The notes under the pieces: model-generated
The model's input: only the letters and a program-made list of their open reading frames with translations
Databases searched by the model: none
Told to the model about the DNA's origin: nothing
Shown: piece by piece, positions 52,460-60,892 of the stretch
Layout: every line of letters starts with the position of its first letter
Position numbering within the stretch: the first letter of the stretch is position 1
Source of the DNA: JAWSUT01 sp033549345
GTDB lineage: Bacteria > Bacillota > Dethiobacteria > Dethiobacterales > Dethiobacteraceae
DNA length: 64,000 nt
Direction: 5' to 3'
NCBI GenBank assembly: GCA_033549345.1
Contig: JAWSUT010000001.1
Location: 86,546-150,545, forward strand
Program-made: the position numbers and the translations under genes

Positions 52460-52473
52460 TCCTAAGCATACAA

Positions 52474-52502
52474 AAGAGCCAGGCAATCGCCTGGCTCTTT
52501 TC
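52474..52502 (+). terminator. Terminator of the cytochrome gene
   Basis: AAGAGCCAGGC and GCCTGGCTCTT form an 11-bp stem around AATC, followed by TTCAATT. Confidence 0.85.
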
Positions 52503-52588
52503 AATTCTGAGGGCACGCTGCTAAAATCCCACTCGGGTAATCTGCAGTCTTTGCATACTCCCGATTTTGCACAGCGTGTTTCCTAATA

Positions 52589-52612
52589 TTAAAAAGACCA
52601 CTTTTGTGGCCT
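52589..52612 (-). terminator. Terminator of the PspC gene
   Basis: On the minus strand AAAGGCCAC and GTGGTCTTT pair around AAAA, followed by TT. It lies about 36 bp after the PspC stop. Confidence 0.7.
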
Positions 52613-52647
52613 TTTATTTTCGGGTTTAAGGATTAAAACAGTCTTAT

Positions 52648-52833
52648 TTATTCCGAGGGAATTATAAGCGCACAAATAATGTAGGCTAAGAGTCCGCTTC
52701 CACCTAAAAAGGAAAAAATAACCCACCCTATACGAACAAGTGTAGGATCAACATCGAAGTACTCCCCGATTCCGCCACAAACCCCGGCAATCATTCTGTT
52801 CGTCTTTGATTTACGAAGTTGTTTTGCCGTCAA
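52648..52833 (-). CDS. PspC-domain small membrane protein
   Basis: A 61-aa PspC protein: LRKSKTNRMIAGVCGGIGEYFDVDPTLVRIGWV is the family core, and a TM helix follows to the end (about 34-58, FLGGSGLLAYIICALII). PspC proteins relate to envelope stress. AGGAGGTGA is 5 nt before a TTG at 52833; the reading to 52881 is upstream of that site. Confidence 0.88.
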   Translation of the reverse strand: MTAKQLRKSKTNRMIAGVCGGIGEYFDVDPTLVRIGWVIFSFLGGSGLLAYIICALIIPSE

Positions 52834-52981
52834 AACTGTCACCTCCTGACAAGAGTCACTGTTTACTGTTTTTATATTCAACAGATCGCGATAAATTTCC
52901 TGCGAAATTTTAGTTGGTTTCTACATATTCAAGAGAGGAATTTCTTATAAAGCGTCGAATTAGAGCACTATAATCAGTTTG

Positions 52982-53009
52982 AACCGCCACTCCGCCCGGG
53001 GTGGCGGTC
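52982..53009 (+). other. GC-rich hairpin upstream of the 38-aa membrane peptide
   Basis: ACCGCCAC (52983-52990) pairs with GTGGCGGT (53001-53008), with a 10-nt CG-rich loop. It lies about 55 bp before the ATG of the small protein. It may be a leader structure or an upstream terminator. Confidence 0.5.
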
Positions 53010-53062
53010 GTCGTTTCAACCAATATCGACATATTTTGTCAAATTACTGCAGGAGGAAGTAT

Positions 53063-53179
53063 ATGAAAAAATTTAGATGTCTACCCTCTTACCTCCAACC
53101 AATTGCCCGTTGGAAAATCATCGTTACTGTCATCTGCTATATTGTCATCGTAACATCTGTGTTTACTAGGTTAATCTAG
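53063..53179 (+). CDS. Small membrane peptide, 38 aa
   Basis: A tiny gene with an excellent site: AGGAGGA 5 nt before the ATG at 53063. The frame stops at TAG at 53177. The product starts with a basic, Cys-containing head (KKFRC), then a short linker, and one TM helix of about 18 residues (KIIVTVICYIVIVTSVF), then ends in RLI. No family recognised; it resembles single-span stress or toxin-like peptides in shape only. Confidence 0.6.
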   Translation: MKKFRCLPSYLQPIARWKIIVTVICYIVIVTSVFTRLI

Positions 53180-53215
53180 AACAATTCCTGCTGTAATGCC
53201 TACTTAGATCGAATG

Positions 53216-53236
53216 GCGGCTACTTCGGGTAGCCGC
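53216..53236. terminator. Hairpin between the 38-aa gene and the flavodoxin
   Basis: GCGGCTAC and GTAGCCGC pair perfectly around TTCGG. It lies between convergent genes, but the flanking T-runs are poor, so it is a weak terminator candidate. Confidence 0.5.
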
Positions 53237-53244
53237 AATAGTAT

Positions 53245-53718
53245 TTATATATGGCAACCTTCCAATGTAGCGGCCCAGTCGCCAGCCCGTTTCAGTTCTC
53301 CGTCTTTTAGTGGACCTTCACTGTCCTTAACATAGAATCCTTCCGGGGTACTGGCAAGACTGCCTCCCTTTCTCACCAGTTTATCCGCAATCGGTTTGGC
53401 AGCATAGCCAAATCGTTTCGCCATAAAGTTCAGGATGCGTTAATTAACGTCAGCCGTGGAGATTCTGGTATCAAACGAAGCCACCATAACACCCTGTAGT
53501 CCACCGTAAGGAATTTCATCCAAAAACCTGTAAATGGCTTTGGTTGCCTTAAACGCCCGAGTTGGTGATCCTACAATAAGCCGTTCCACTCCAATCAGCT
53601 GTTCGGGCCTAATCTTACCGACCCGGAATACTTCTGTTTCTGCAAGGGCTTTACCGACTTCCCGTGCCACCTGCTCTGTATTGCCAAAATATGAATCATA
53701 GACAATGATAGTTTTCAT
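53245..53718 (-). pseudogene. Flavodoxin-family protein interrupted by an in-frame TAA
   Basis: A 158-codon reading frame for a small flavodoxin-like electron carrier. It opens with KTIIVYDSYFGNTEQVA, a flavodoxin FMN-phosphate loop, and has SPTRAF and SFDTRIS near 50-83. After 92 codons a TAA (53440-53442) interrupts it. The same frame then continues for 65 more codons with family-like sequence (RILNFMAKRFGYAAKPIADKL, then a GGSLASTPEGFYV segment) to TAA at 53245. One point mutation would restore a complete protein. Either a recent pseudogene or a sequencing error. Confidence 0.8.
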
Positions 53719-53845
53719 CCAGTTATCACCTTTTTTCTTTAGTTAATCATAACTGGCCAAATTTACCTATCTTAAAAATACCTCCCTCAGGGCAATATTC
53801 CTTGTTTCCTGCTTATCATATACATATGTTTTCTATTCTTTAGAA

Positions 53846-53880
53846 CAAATAAACCATGGAATGACTCCATGGTTTATTGC
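53846..53880 (-). terminator. Terminator of the Liv operon
   Basis: AATAAACCATGGA pairs with TCCATGGTTTATT (13 bp, perfect) around ATGAC. It lies about 20 bp after the LivF stop on the minus strand. Confidence 0.8.
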
Positions 53881-53897
53881 GTACTTTGACACATTTT

Positions 53898-54650
53898 CTA
53901 TAAACCCAGGTATGATTTACGTATTCCTTCATCCCTCATTAATTCTTCACTGGTACCCTGGTTGACAAGTCTGCCGTGGGAAAGTATATAGTTCCGCTCG
54001 GCCATGGCAAAAGTCAATGCGACATCCTGCTCAACAAGCAAAATAGTTATACCGGAGCGGGCAATGGCTTCAATGCGTTCAAAGAGGTCCGCCTTGACAA
54101 TAGGCGCCAATCCGATAGAGGGTTCATCAATGCATAGAAGTTTGGGTTTAAGCATCAATGCGCGCCCGATGGCCAGCATCTGCTGCTCTCCCCCGGATAG
54201 TGTCCCGGAAACCTGCTTTGCCCTTTCTTTCAACACGGGAAACAAATGATATGTTTCTTCCAGCAGTCGCTTAAACTCCGGGCTGTTTACCTTCAGCAGA
54301 TATGATCCGGCAAGCAGGTTTTCGTAAACCGACATTTCGGCAAAAGGTCGCCGTCTTTCCGGACAGTGCACAAGCCCTTTGCGGACAATCTCGTGAGCCG
54401 GTAAGTGATCGATTCTCTCCCCCATAAACTCCACTGTACCGTCAATTTTAATTCTGCCCTGCCGTAATCCTCTTTTATTATCTTTCTCCCATTTTACAAG
54501 GCCTGTAATCGCCCTCAGGAGTGTACTCTTTCCCGCCCCGTTTGGCCCCACCAGACCAACCAGCTCATTCTTGCCGACCCGGATGCTCACATTACTGAGC
54601 ACATTGGCTGTATCATAACTGACTGACAGGTCATTTACAGCAAGAAGCAC
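53898..54650 (-). CDS. livF: Branched-chain-type ABC transporter ATPase LivF
   Basis: A 250-aa ATPase: Walker A GPNGAGKST near 38, signature LSGGEQQML near 153, Walker B LLCIDEPSIGLAP near 173. It starts with GTG directly after the LivG stop codon, with GAGGTG inside the livG end. It is the last gene of the livK-H-M-ligase-G-F operon. Confidence 0.93.
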   Translation of the reverse strand: MLLAVNDLSVSYDTANVLSNVSIRVGKNELVGLVGPNGAGKSTLLRAITGLVKWEKDNKRGLRQGRIKIDGTVEFMGERIDHLPAHEIVRKGLVHCPERRRPFAEMSVYENLLAGSYLLKVNSPEFKRLLEETYHLFPVLKERAKQVSGTLSGGEQQMLAIGRALMLKPKLLCIDEPSIGLAPIVKADLFERIEAIARSGITILLVEQDVALTFAMAERNYILSHGRLVNQGTSEELMRDEGIRKSYLGL

Positions 54651-55418
54651 TCAGACCACCTCCTTGCCGATATAAGCCTGAATAACTTTCGGGTCGTTAA
54701 CAATCTCTTCCGGAGTCCCCATAGCCAGAGTTTCGCCGAAGTTAAGCACAATCACTCTGTCTACGATTTTCATTAACTCAGAAAGTTTGTGTTCAATAAT
54801 AATCATAGCCGGCCCCTCGCTGTGAAGGCGACCGAATCTTCCCCCTTTGTGCAATCGCCGGATGGACTTAGCCATTAAGCTTGTTTCTGTAGGATTCAGG
54901 CCTCCAAACGGTTCGTCGAGAATGAGAAGTTCAGGTTCACAGGCGATGGCTCTTGCCACTTCCAGGCGTTTTAAGTCCCCCTGGGACAGGCGCGATGCCG
55001 GTTCTTTGGCAAGGTCTGCGATGCCCACAAATTCTAACGCATCCATGGCACGCGCTTCCACGGTTTTAACCCATTCTCCCCTTCTCGAGGCGCGGGGACC
55101 CAGACAGGGTACCATGACATTGGCAATAATGGGCAGATGAGCAAAAGGACGGGCGTTTTGAAATGTCCCGGCAATACCCTGACCGATAATTGTCCAGGTC
55201 TTTTTACCTGTCAGGTTCTGGCCCTTAAAGATGACCTGACCTGAATTGGCTTTAATAATGCCAAGAAGCAATCGTACCAGTGTGGTCTTGCCGGCGCCGT
55301 TGGGGCCGATTAAGCCCACAACTTCCTGGCGGTTTACATTAAAACTGATATTACGGATAGCGTGCAGGCCGCCAAAGCGTTTGGACAGATTGTTTACCTC
55401 CAGGAAATGTTCCGTCAT
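54651..55418 (-). CDS. livG: Branched-chain-type ABC transporter ATPase LivG
   Basis: A 255-aa ATPase: Walker A GPNGAGKTT near 39, an unusual signature LSQGDLKRLEVARA (LSYGxQRRLE in most LivG proteins), Walker B LLILDEPFGGLN near 170. A short insert with HKGGRFGRLHSEG near 198 lies before the H-loop region. It is coupled to livF without a gap and lies 3 bp after the acyl-CoA ligase stop. Confidence 0.93.
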   Translation of the reverse strand: MTEHFLEVNNLSKRFGGLHAIRNISFNVNRQEVVGLIGPNGAGKTTLVRLLLGIIKANSGQVIFKGQNLTGKKTWTIIGQGIAGTFQNARPFAHLPIIANVMVPCLGPRASRRGEWVKTVEARAMDALEFVGIADLAKEPASRLSQGDLKRLEVARAIACEPELLILDEPFGGLNPTETSLMAKSIRRLHKGGRFGRLHSEGPAMIIIEHKLSELMKIVDRVIVLNFGETLAMGTPEEIVNDPKVIQAYIGKEVV

Positions 55419-55421
55419 AGG

Positions 55422-57122
55422 CTACATTGCCTCCTCTTCTTCTTCCCGAAGTTCCCGGCGTGAAACCTTACCCACATCTGTTTTTGGCAACTCGCCGCGG
55501 AACTCCACGATCTTTGGCACCTTGTAATGGGCCAGGCAATCTTCACAAAACCGGATAATCTCCTCTTCGGAAACCTTCCCTCTGGCCTCCGGCTGCAGTA
55601 CTACGTTGGCCTTTACAATCTGTCCGACCTTCTCGTCTTTTACACCAATTACACCCGCAGCTTTGACGTGAGGATGGGTGTAGAGCACTTCTTCAACATC
55701 CCGGGCAAAAACTGAATACCCCTTAAATTTTATCAGATCCCTGGTGCGGTCGACGAAGTGGAAATACCCTTCTTCATCCATGTAACCCAAATCCCCCGTT
55801 CGCAACCATCTTTCTCCATCTATCTCTGTAAAGACTTCTTTTGTTGCTTCCGGTTTATTCCAGTAACCCATCATCACATTCGGCCCCTGCAGTACAATTT
55901 CACCCACTTCTCCCGGCGAAACGTATTCTGCAGTGTCAATAGCGATAACTGCCGCTTTGACATTAGGGACAGGTACTCCCATTGTCCCGGGCTTAGGCCG
56001 GTCCACGGGATTGACGATGGATACACCACCACTTTCCGTCTGTCCGTATCCTTCAGTAATATGTGTCCCCGTACGCCGCTGCCAGTCCTCTACTGTTCTT
56101 TCGTGGAGCGTATCCGCACCGCAAATCAAAAGCTTCAACCGCTTCCAGTTCACTCTGCTGGTTTTGTCATACTCCTTTAAGTATTCATACATGGTCGGCA
56201 CACCGAAAAAGCCGGTACACTGATAACGTTCAATGGCATTTAAGATCTCATCAATATCCGGGGTGGTAAAGAGCACAAGAGTTGCTCCGTGCGTCAGCCC
56301 CATAACCATAATCACCAGTTGGCCGTATATGTGATACAAAGGGAGAAATGCAGGATATACCTCTTTCCCTTCCTCTAAAAACGGGAAGAACCCCCTCATC
56401 ATCAATCCGCAGGCAATAATCTGGTGGTGATTGAGCATGACACCTTTGGGTGGCCCTGTGGTACCTCCGGAATAGGTAATCGAAGCCACATCAAGATGGG
56501 GATCAATTTCCGTATTCACAGGAGCACCGGACGAACGGATAAGTTCCTGAAACTGATAAATACCGGGGCCTTTAGGTATGGCCGTATTTGACAGGTTCAT
56601 CTCCTGAGCAAAGTTTTTCAACAGTGCCTTCCCCAAAATCTTTTTAATCGGTGTTAAATACTCGTCTATTCCGGTTATAATCACTCTGTCCATGGCAATA
56701 TCCGTTTTTACAAGATTTTCATAGAGGATATCCTGACAGACAATCGTTTTCGCGCCGCTGTCGTCTAACTGGTATTTCAGCTCATGGCTTGTAAAAACAG
56801 GGCTGACTGGAGTGACAGCAGCACCTGTCAGCAGTGCGGCCATATAGGAAATGATATATTGGGGACTGTTTAGCACATACAGTGCGACTACATCACCTTT
56901 GCCGACACCCAGCCCTGTCAGGCTGGCAGCCAGGTTCTCCACCTGTCTTTTTAGTTCGCTATACGTAATCTGTTTACCGTAAAAGATAATGGCCGGTTTT
57001 TTCCCATACCGGTCACACATCTCCAGAAAGACAGCAGGAACAGTCTGTTTTGGCACATCCACTGTCTGTTTCATGTCGCTTGCATAATACGCAAGCCACG
57101 GTTTGCGCAAATATTCTTCCAT
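55422..57122 (-). CDS. AMP-dependent acyl-CoA ligase embedded in the Liv operon
   Basis: A 566-aa ANL-superfamily ligase. The AMP-binding motif YSGGTTGPPKG is near 220, the GYGQTESGG motif near 350, the hinge RTGDLGYMDEEGYFHFVDRTRD near 425, and a C-terminal lysine in the KTDVGKVSRR end. It converts a carboxylic acid to its CoA thioester with ATP. The gene lies between livM (3 bp) and livG (3 bp), so the transported compound is probably activated at entry. Substrate could be aromatic, branched-chain or fatty acids (not determinable). Confidence 0.92.
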   Translation of the reverse strand: MEEYLRKPWLAYYASDMKQTVDVPKQTVPAVFLEMCDRYGKKPAIIFYGKQITYSELKRQVENLAASLTGLGVGKGDVVALYVLNSPQYIISYMAALLTGAAVTPVSPVFTSHELKYQLDDSGAKTIVCQDILYENLVKTDIAMDRVIITGIDEYLTPIKKILGKALLKNFAQEMNLSNTAIPKGPGIYQFQELIRSSGAPVNTEIDPHLDVASITYSGGTTGPPKGVMLNHHQIIACGLMMRGFFPFLEEGKEVYPAFLPLYHIYGQLVIMVMGLTHGATLVLFTTPDIDEILNAIERYQCTGFFGVPTMYEYLKEYDKTSRVNWKRLKLLICGADTLHERTVEDWQRRTGTHITEGYGQTESGGVSIVNPVDRPKPGTMGVPVPNVKAAVIAIDTAEYVSPGEVGEIVLQGPNVMMGYWNKPEATKEVFTEIDGERWLRTGDLGYMDEEGYFHFVDRTRDLIKFKGYSVFARDVEEVLYTHPHVKAAGVIGVKDEKVGQIVKANVVLQPEARGKVSEEEIIRFCEDCLAHYKVPKIVEFRGELPKTDVGKVSRRELREEEEEAM

Positions 57123-57125
57123 TGG

Positions 57126-58205
57126 TTAAGCACCTCTTTTCAGGAAATTCAAGTGCTTGCGGGAGTCAAGCACTGTACCGCAGACCCTGCAGTCTGTGCG
57201 GGTAAAGGCGTTGCGCTCTTTGCATCGCGGACACTCCCCCTCCAGTAAATCCTGCGCCCATGTAGATATACCTTCCGGCATACTCCTTAGAACAATAACA
57301 ACCAAAAGACCGAAGATAAGCATTCGGTATTCCGGAACCACCCGCAAATACTCCATCAGGGGAAACAGAATAAATACTCCCACGACCGGCCCGTAGATGG
57401 TGGCAATACCGCCGAAGATAACGAACACTACGATCTGCAGCGACATAATCAGCTCAAGGGTAGAAGGTCCCACCACCCGCATAAAATGCGCGTACATTCC
57501 GCCTGCAATGCCTGCAAAGAGCCCGCTGATGATAAAAGCAAGCATCTTATAAAGTGATGTGTTAATACCCGAGGCCCGAACAGTAATTTCGTCTTCCCGA
57601 ATCGCATGAAAGATAAGGCCCGTTTTTGAGGTCACAACTTTCCACATAATCAAAACCAAAACAAGCATGATAACCAGACTCACATAATATTCCGCCACTC
57701 TGGTCCCGGCCAGCCGGGTAATCCCCGAGATGCCCAACTCACCGCCAGTCAACTGGGGGAAGGTAAAGACCAGGCCCATCATAATAATCGGAAAAGCCAA
57801 GCTGGCCAGACTGAAATACGGCCCTTTCAGTCGCAGACCCGGCAGCCCTAGCGCCAGGCCGCTGACTACGGCAGCCAGTGCGCCAACCGGGATTGTGACC
57901 AGAACGGGGAGCCCCAAATGCAGGTTCAGCAGTGCCGACGTATAGGCGGCTACCCCGAAGAATAAAGCATGGCCGAAACTGATTTGACCGGCAAAGCCGC
58001 CTAACAGATCCCAACTGGCTGCATAGACTGAAAAAATGCAGGCTAACGTCAGAATACGTAAAAGATAGGAGCTGCTGTTAAACAGCGGCAGCAGCAGTAA
58101 TGCCAGGAAAGCTGTCACCAGTATCGTTCGGGTTGGCAGGGAAATAATTTCCCCATGGAAATCACGGCTTAGCTTACGAATCAGGTATGTGATAAATTGG
58201 ATCAT
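57126..58205 (-). CDS. livM: Branched-chain-type ABC permease LivM with C-terminal zinc ribbon
   Basis: The 359-aa protein has about nine TM helices (25-305) with the BPD_transp_2 pattern SLASLAFPIIMMGLVFTF and the EAA-like GIxTSLYKMLAFIISGLFAG region. Unusually, after the last helix it carries a cysteine tail: CPRC at 325-328 and CRVC at 339-342, a rubredoxin- or zinc-ribbon-like knuckle of about 37 residues. A second permease subunit (livH) precedes it by 12 bp. The ribbon lies on the cytoplasmic side if the topology is normal (inference). Confidence 0.9.
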   Translation of the reverse strand: MIQFITYLIRKLSRDFHGEIISLPTRTILVTAFLALLLLPLFNSSSYLLRILTLACIFSVYAASWDLLGGFAGQISFGHALFFGVAAYTSALLNLHLGLPVLVTIPVGALAAVVSGLALGLPGLRLKGPYFSLASLAFPIIMMGLVFTFPQLTGGELGISGITRLAGTRVAEYYVSLVIMLVLVLIMWKVVTSKTGLIFHAIREDEITVRASGINTSLYKMLAFIISGLFAGIAGGMYAHFMRVVGPSTLELIMSLQIVVFVIFGGIATIYGPVVGVFILFPLMEYLRVVPEYRMLIFGLLVVIVLRSMPEGISTWAQDLLEGECPRCKERNAFTRTDCRVCGTVLDSRKHLNFLKRGA

Positions 58206-58217
58206 ATGGGTATTTAC

Positions 58218-59087
58218 CTACCTTTCCCCTTCCATAAAAATGCCGAACAAACCTTCAGGGCGAATCATCAGTACAGCCAACATCACAGCCATGGACACGG
58301 CACCACGCAGGAAGGCCAGTTGAGGCAGCAGAAAAACCAACGCCACTTCGGCAAAAGCAAGAATAAACGCTCCGATAATACTTCCCTTAATGCTGCCAAG
58401 CCCCCCCAGGATTACGGCAGCCATAACAACGACAAGGGGGTGCATCCACATAACCGGTTCCACAATAAACAAGGGGGCTACCAACGTACCGGCGATAGCA
58501 GCCAGTCCCACAGAAATAGCTACAGTAATCCCGGCGATACTGCCCTCAGGCATTCCCATCAGGTTGGCAACTTCCCGGTCCATGGCCATCGCCCGGATGG
58601 CGATGCCCAATCTCGACTTGAACAATAACAACCAAATAGCTCCAAGCACAAGAATGACTGCACCCAGAGTGAACAAATGCTGGTATGTCAGGGTCATGCC
58701 GCTAAACTGTGTTGTGCCGGTAACAAGTTTTGGCAGCGTCCGGTAGTGCCCCCCAAAGATAATCAATACTGTTTCCTGTACGACCATTGCTAAAACCAGG
58801 GTGATAATCAGGACTGCTGTAAACCGCTCACGCACAGGGGCAACCATAACTTTGTATACAGCCATACCGATTACAACAACCATTGTTATCGAAAATAGAT
58901 ACGACAGTGCCAGGGGCATAGACAATGTCTGATTAAAATAATATATCAGATATGCAGACAGCATATAGTACGCTGTATGAGTCAGATTCATAATGCGGGC
59001 CACACCGAAAATCAGAGAAAAACCCAGTGCGAGCATAGCGTACTTACCGCCGGCGATCATTCCGTTCATTAAAATTTGTCCCCACAT
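58218..59087 (-). CDS. livH: Branched-chain-type ABC permease LivH
   Basis: A 289-aa permease with eight or nine TM helices. It opens with WGQILMNGMIAGGKYAMLALGF, the LivH signature, and has FGVARIMNLTH and an EAA-type AMAMDREVANLMG loop. The ATG at 59087 follows GGGGGGTGA; the extension to 59156 runs into the intercistronic hairpin. It is the first permease after the binding-protein gene. Confidence 0.92.
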   Translation of the reverse strand: MWGQILMNGMIAGGKYAMLALGFSLIFGVARIMNLTHTAYYMLSAYLIYYFNQTLSMPLALSYLFSITMVVVIGMAVYKVMVAPVRERFTAVLIITLVLAMVVQETVLIIFGGHYRTLPKLVTGTTQFSGMTLTYQHLFTLGAVILVLGAIWLLLFKSRLGIAIRAMAMDREVANLMGMPEGSIAGITVAISVGLAAIAGTLVAPLFIVEPVMWMHPLVVVMAAVILGGLGSIKGSIIGAFILAFAEVALVFLLPQLAFLRGAVSMAVMLAVLMIRPEGLFGIFMEGER

Positions 59088-59124
59088 GACTGTCACCCCC
59101 CTTATCCGAAGCTGTATTGAAAGC

Positions 59125-59152
59125 GGGCGGTAAAACGCCTGTTTTACCGCCC
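59125..59152 (-). other. Intercistronic hairpin between livK and livH
   Basis: GGGCGGTAAAAC (59125-59136) and GTTTTACCGCCC (59141-59152) form a perfect 12-bp stem around GCCT. It lies 7 bp after the livK stop and 37 bp before livH, with no clear T-run. It parallels the hairpin behind the other binding-protein gene at 44898-44946. Confidence 0.7.
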
Positions 59153-59159
59153 CCAAAGT

Positions 59160-60461
59160 CTATTTCCAGTGCTCGATTACCCAGGGTGCCAGTTGATAGC
59201 GAACAGTTCCCTCATACGTTATACCTTCCCAGCCGTTTGGCCAGAATACTTTCAGCTCACCGTCCTGCCACTGGGTGCCAAGACCAGTCACATAACCCGG
59301 CCCCCAGGTCACATCATGCTCATCGGTAAAGACAATCCGGCCGCCGATTGCTGGTGCATCAGTTTTCTCAAGCTCAGCAATCACTGCGTCATTGTCTGTG
59401 GTACCGGCCCTCTCAATGGCTGCGGCAAGAATATTTAACGCATCATATGTTGCCACAGTATAAACAGGAATTTCATCGTAATTCTCCATGAATCTGTCAA
59501 AAAAGTCTACAGAATGAGAAGATGTTTCCACCCGGCCAACAAGGTTTAAGGTACTGACAAAGTTGCCCAGTCCGCCTGTAGTCTGCCAGAACTTCCCACC
59601 CATTGAATCTACGTTAATGCCTGCCACTGCCGCAGGCACCTGCAGCTCTTCATACTGTCTGGCAAAGGGGCCTCCCACAGGACCCGACATTACTGTGAAG
59701 ATAATGTGTGCGCCGGAATCACTGATGGCAGACAGTTCTGCTGACAGATCAGTGGCGTTTGCCGAAGGACGCCAAACACCGACAATTTCCAGGCCCATAT
59801 TCGGCATTTGCTGCTCAGACGCAGCGATAATCGGGTCTACCCAGACTGCACTCTCTGCCAGGATTGCCACCTTAGGCTGAGCAAAACCTAAGTCTTCCCT
59901 GATTACAGTTGCAATCTCATGTAAAATTAAGAATGTTGCTCTGGCCATATTGTTAGAGTTCATTGGGTTAGTACGGAAGAAGTACTTGTACTTTTCATAA
60001 TCTTCACCCACACGCATTGTCAGTTGCGGATGGCCCGAGCCGGTAATAATAAAGATTGTTTCATGGTCTGCCGCTACATCCTGCATCCCCAACACAGCTT
60101 CCGTCCGGAAACCGCCGAGCAGATAGTCCACCTTGTCAACAGTAATTGCCCGTTCAATTGCATTAGCAGCATCGGGTACGTTTAATATCTCATTCGTCTC
60201 CACGCTGACCAACTCAATTGGCCGTTTTTCATCGCCTACCTGAATACCTCCTGCCTCGTTAATTTCATCGGCAGCCATAGTTGCACTCTTCCACATATGC
60301 TCACCGTGAATAAATGTCATTGGGCCTGCAATGCCAATACGAATCGCATTTTCCTGAGTACCAGGGTCGGCCTGTTGACTCCCGCAACCGCTTAAAGCCA
60401 TGCTCAGCAATACGGCAAACACCACAAATACTGTTAAAACCCCCCATTTACTCTTCAACAT
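59160..60461 (-). CDS. livK: Branched-chain-type ABC substrate-binding lipoprotein LivK
   Basis: A 433-aa Peripla_BP_6 family protein. The lipoprotein signal ends in LSGC with Cys26, followed by the linker GSQQADPGT. Conserved features are RIGIAGPMTFIHGEHM near 41 and the GYVTGLGTQ segment near the C-terminus. It is first in the operon and would deliver the ligand to LivHMGF. The ligand need not be an amino acid: the adjacent acyl-CoA ligase suggests a carboxylic acid (inference). Confidence 0.9.
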   Translation of the reverse strand: MLKSKWGVLTVFVVFAVLLSMALSGCGSQQADPGTQENAIRIGIAGPMTFIHGEHMWKSATMAADEINEAGGIQVGDEKRPIELVSVETNEILNVPDAANAIERAITVDKVDYLLGGFRTEAVLGMQDVAADHETIFIITGSGHPQLTMRVGEDYEKYKYFFRTNPMNSNNMARATFLILHEIATVIREDLGFAQPKVAILAESAVWVDPIIAASEQQMPNMGLEIVGVWRPSANATDLSAELSAISDSGAHIIFTVMSGPVGGPFARQYEELQVPAAVAGINVDSMGGKFWQTTGGLGNFVSTLNLVGRVETSSHSVDFFDRFMENYDEIPVYTVATYDALNILAAAIERAGTTDNDAVIAELEKTDAPAIGGRIVFTDEHDVTWGPGYVTGLGTQWQDGELKVFWPNGWEGITYEGTVRYQLAPWVIEHWK

Positions 60462-60892
60462 AATCCCCCTTTCTTTTTTCGAAACTTTATGCGCGCACTT
60501 CGCAATACCGTGCAGGTCAGTTTACCCCTGATTTTTTCAGCGATCACTCCCCACTATTATCGAAATCATGGCTTTTTTGTCTGAATATTCTTAATATTAT
60601 GACTATAATTCTACGAATTTACCATTATTTCCTTTTCGAAAATAAATATTTTTTCTGAAGCAAACTAAACCCATCCCAGATTATATACCCAAAGCTAGTC
60701 ACACTAATCAATATGCAAAATATGATCTAATAATTATTGGCAACGAATTGACACTCCGTCCACAAATACTCACCAGACCCCTTAAGTTCGGAACGTTAAG
60801 TATATATTGTGCATCTCAGCACTTCTCTAACCGAATTATTTCATCTTTTATGCTCTGATAAATAAACACGGGGTATATCACCTTATAATGTA
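60462..60892. other. Intergenic region upstream of the Liv operon
   Basis: A 431-bp AT-rich gap between livK and the YhhN-family gene with no convincing CDS. It must contain the livK promoter on the minus strand, but no single -35/-10 pair stands out. A TTGGCA...TTGAC stretch near 60740 is not a valid sigma-54 site (spacing and -12 element wrong). Confidence 0.4.

Noticed and set aside
53440..53442. Stop-codon recoding (selenocysteine or pyrrolysine) in the flavodoxin
   Set aside because: The codon is TAA, which neither system uses, and no SECIS-like structure was seen after it.
60735..60760. Sigma-54 promoter upstream of livK
   Set aside because: The TTGGCA...TTGAC stretch has the wrong spacing, lacks the GC of the -12 element and reads away from livK.
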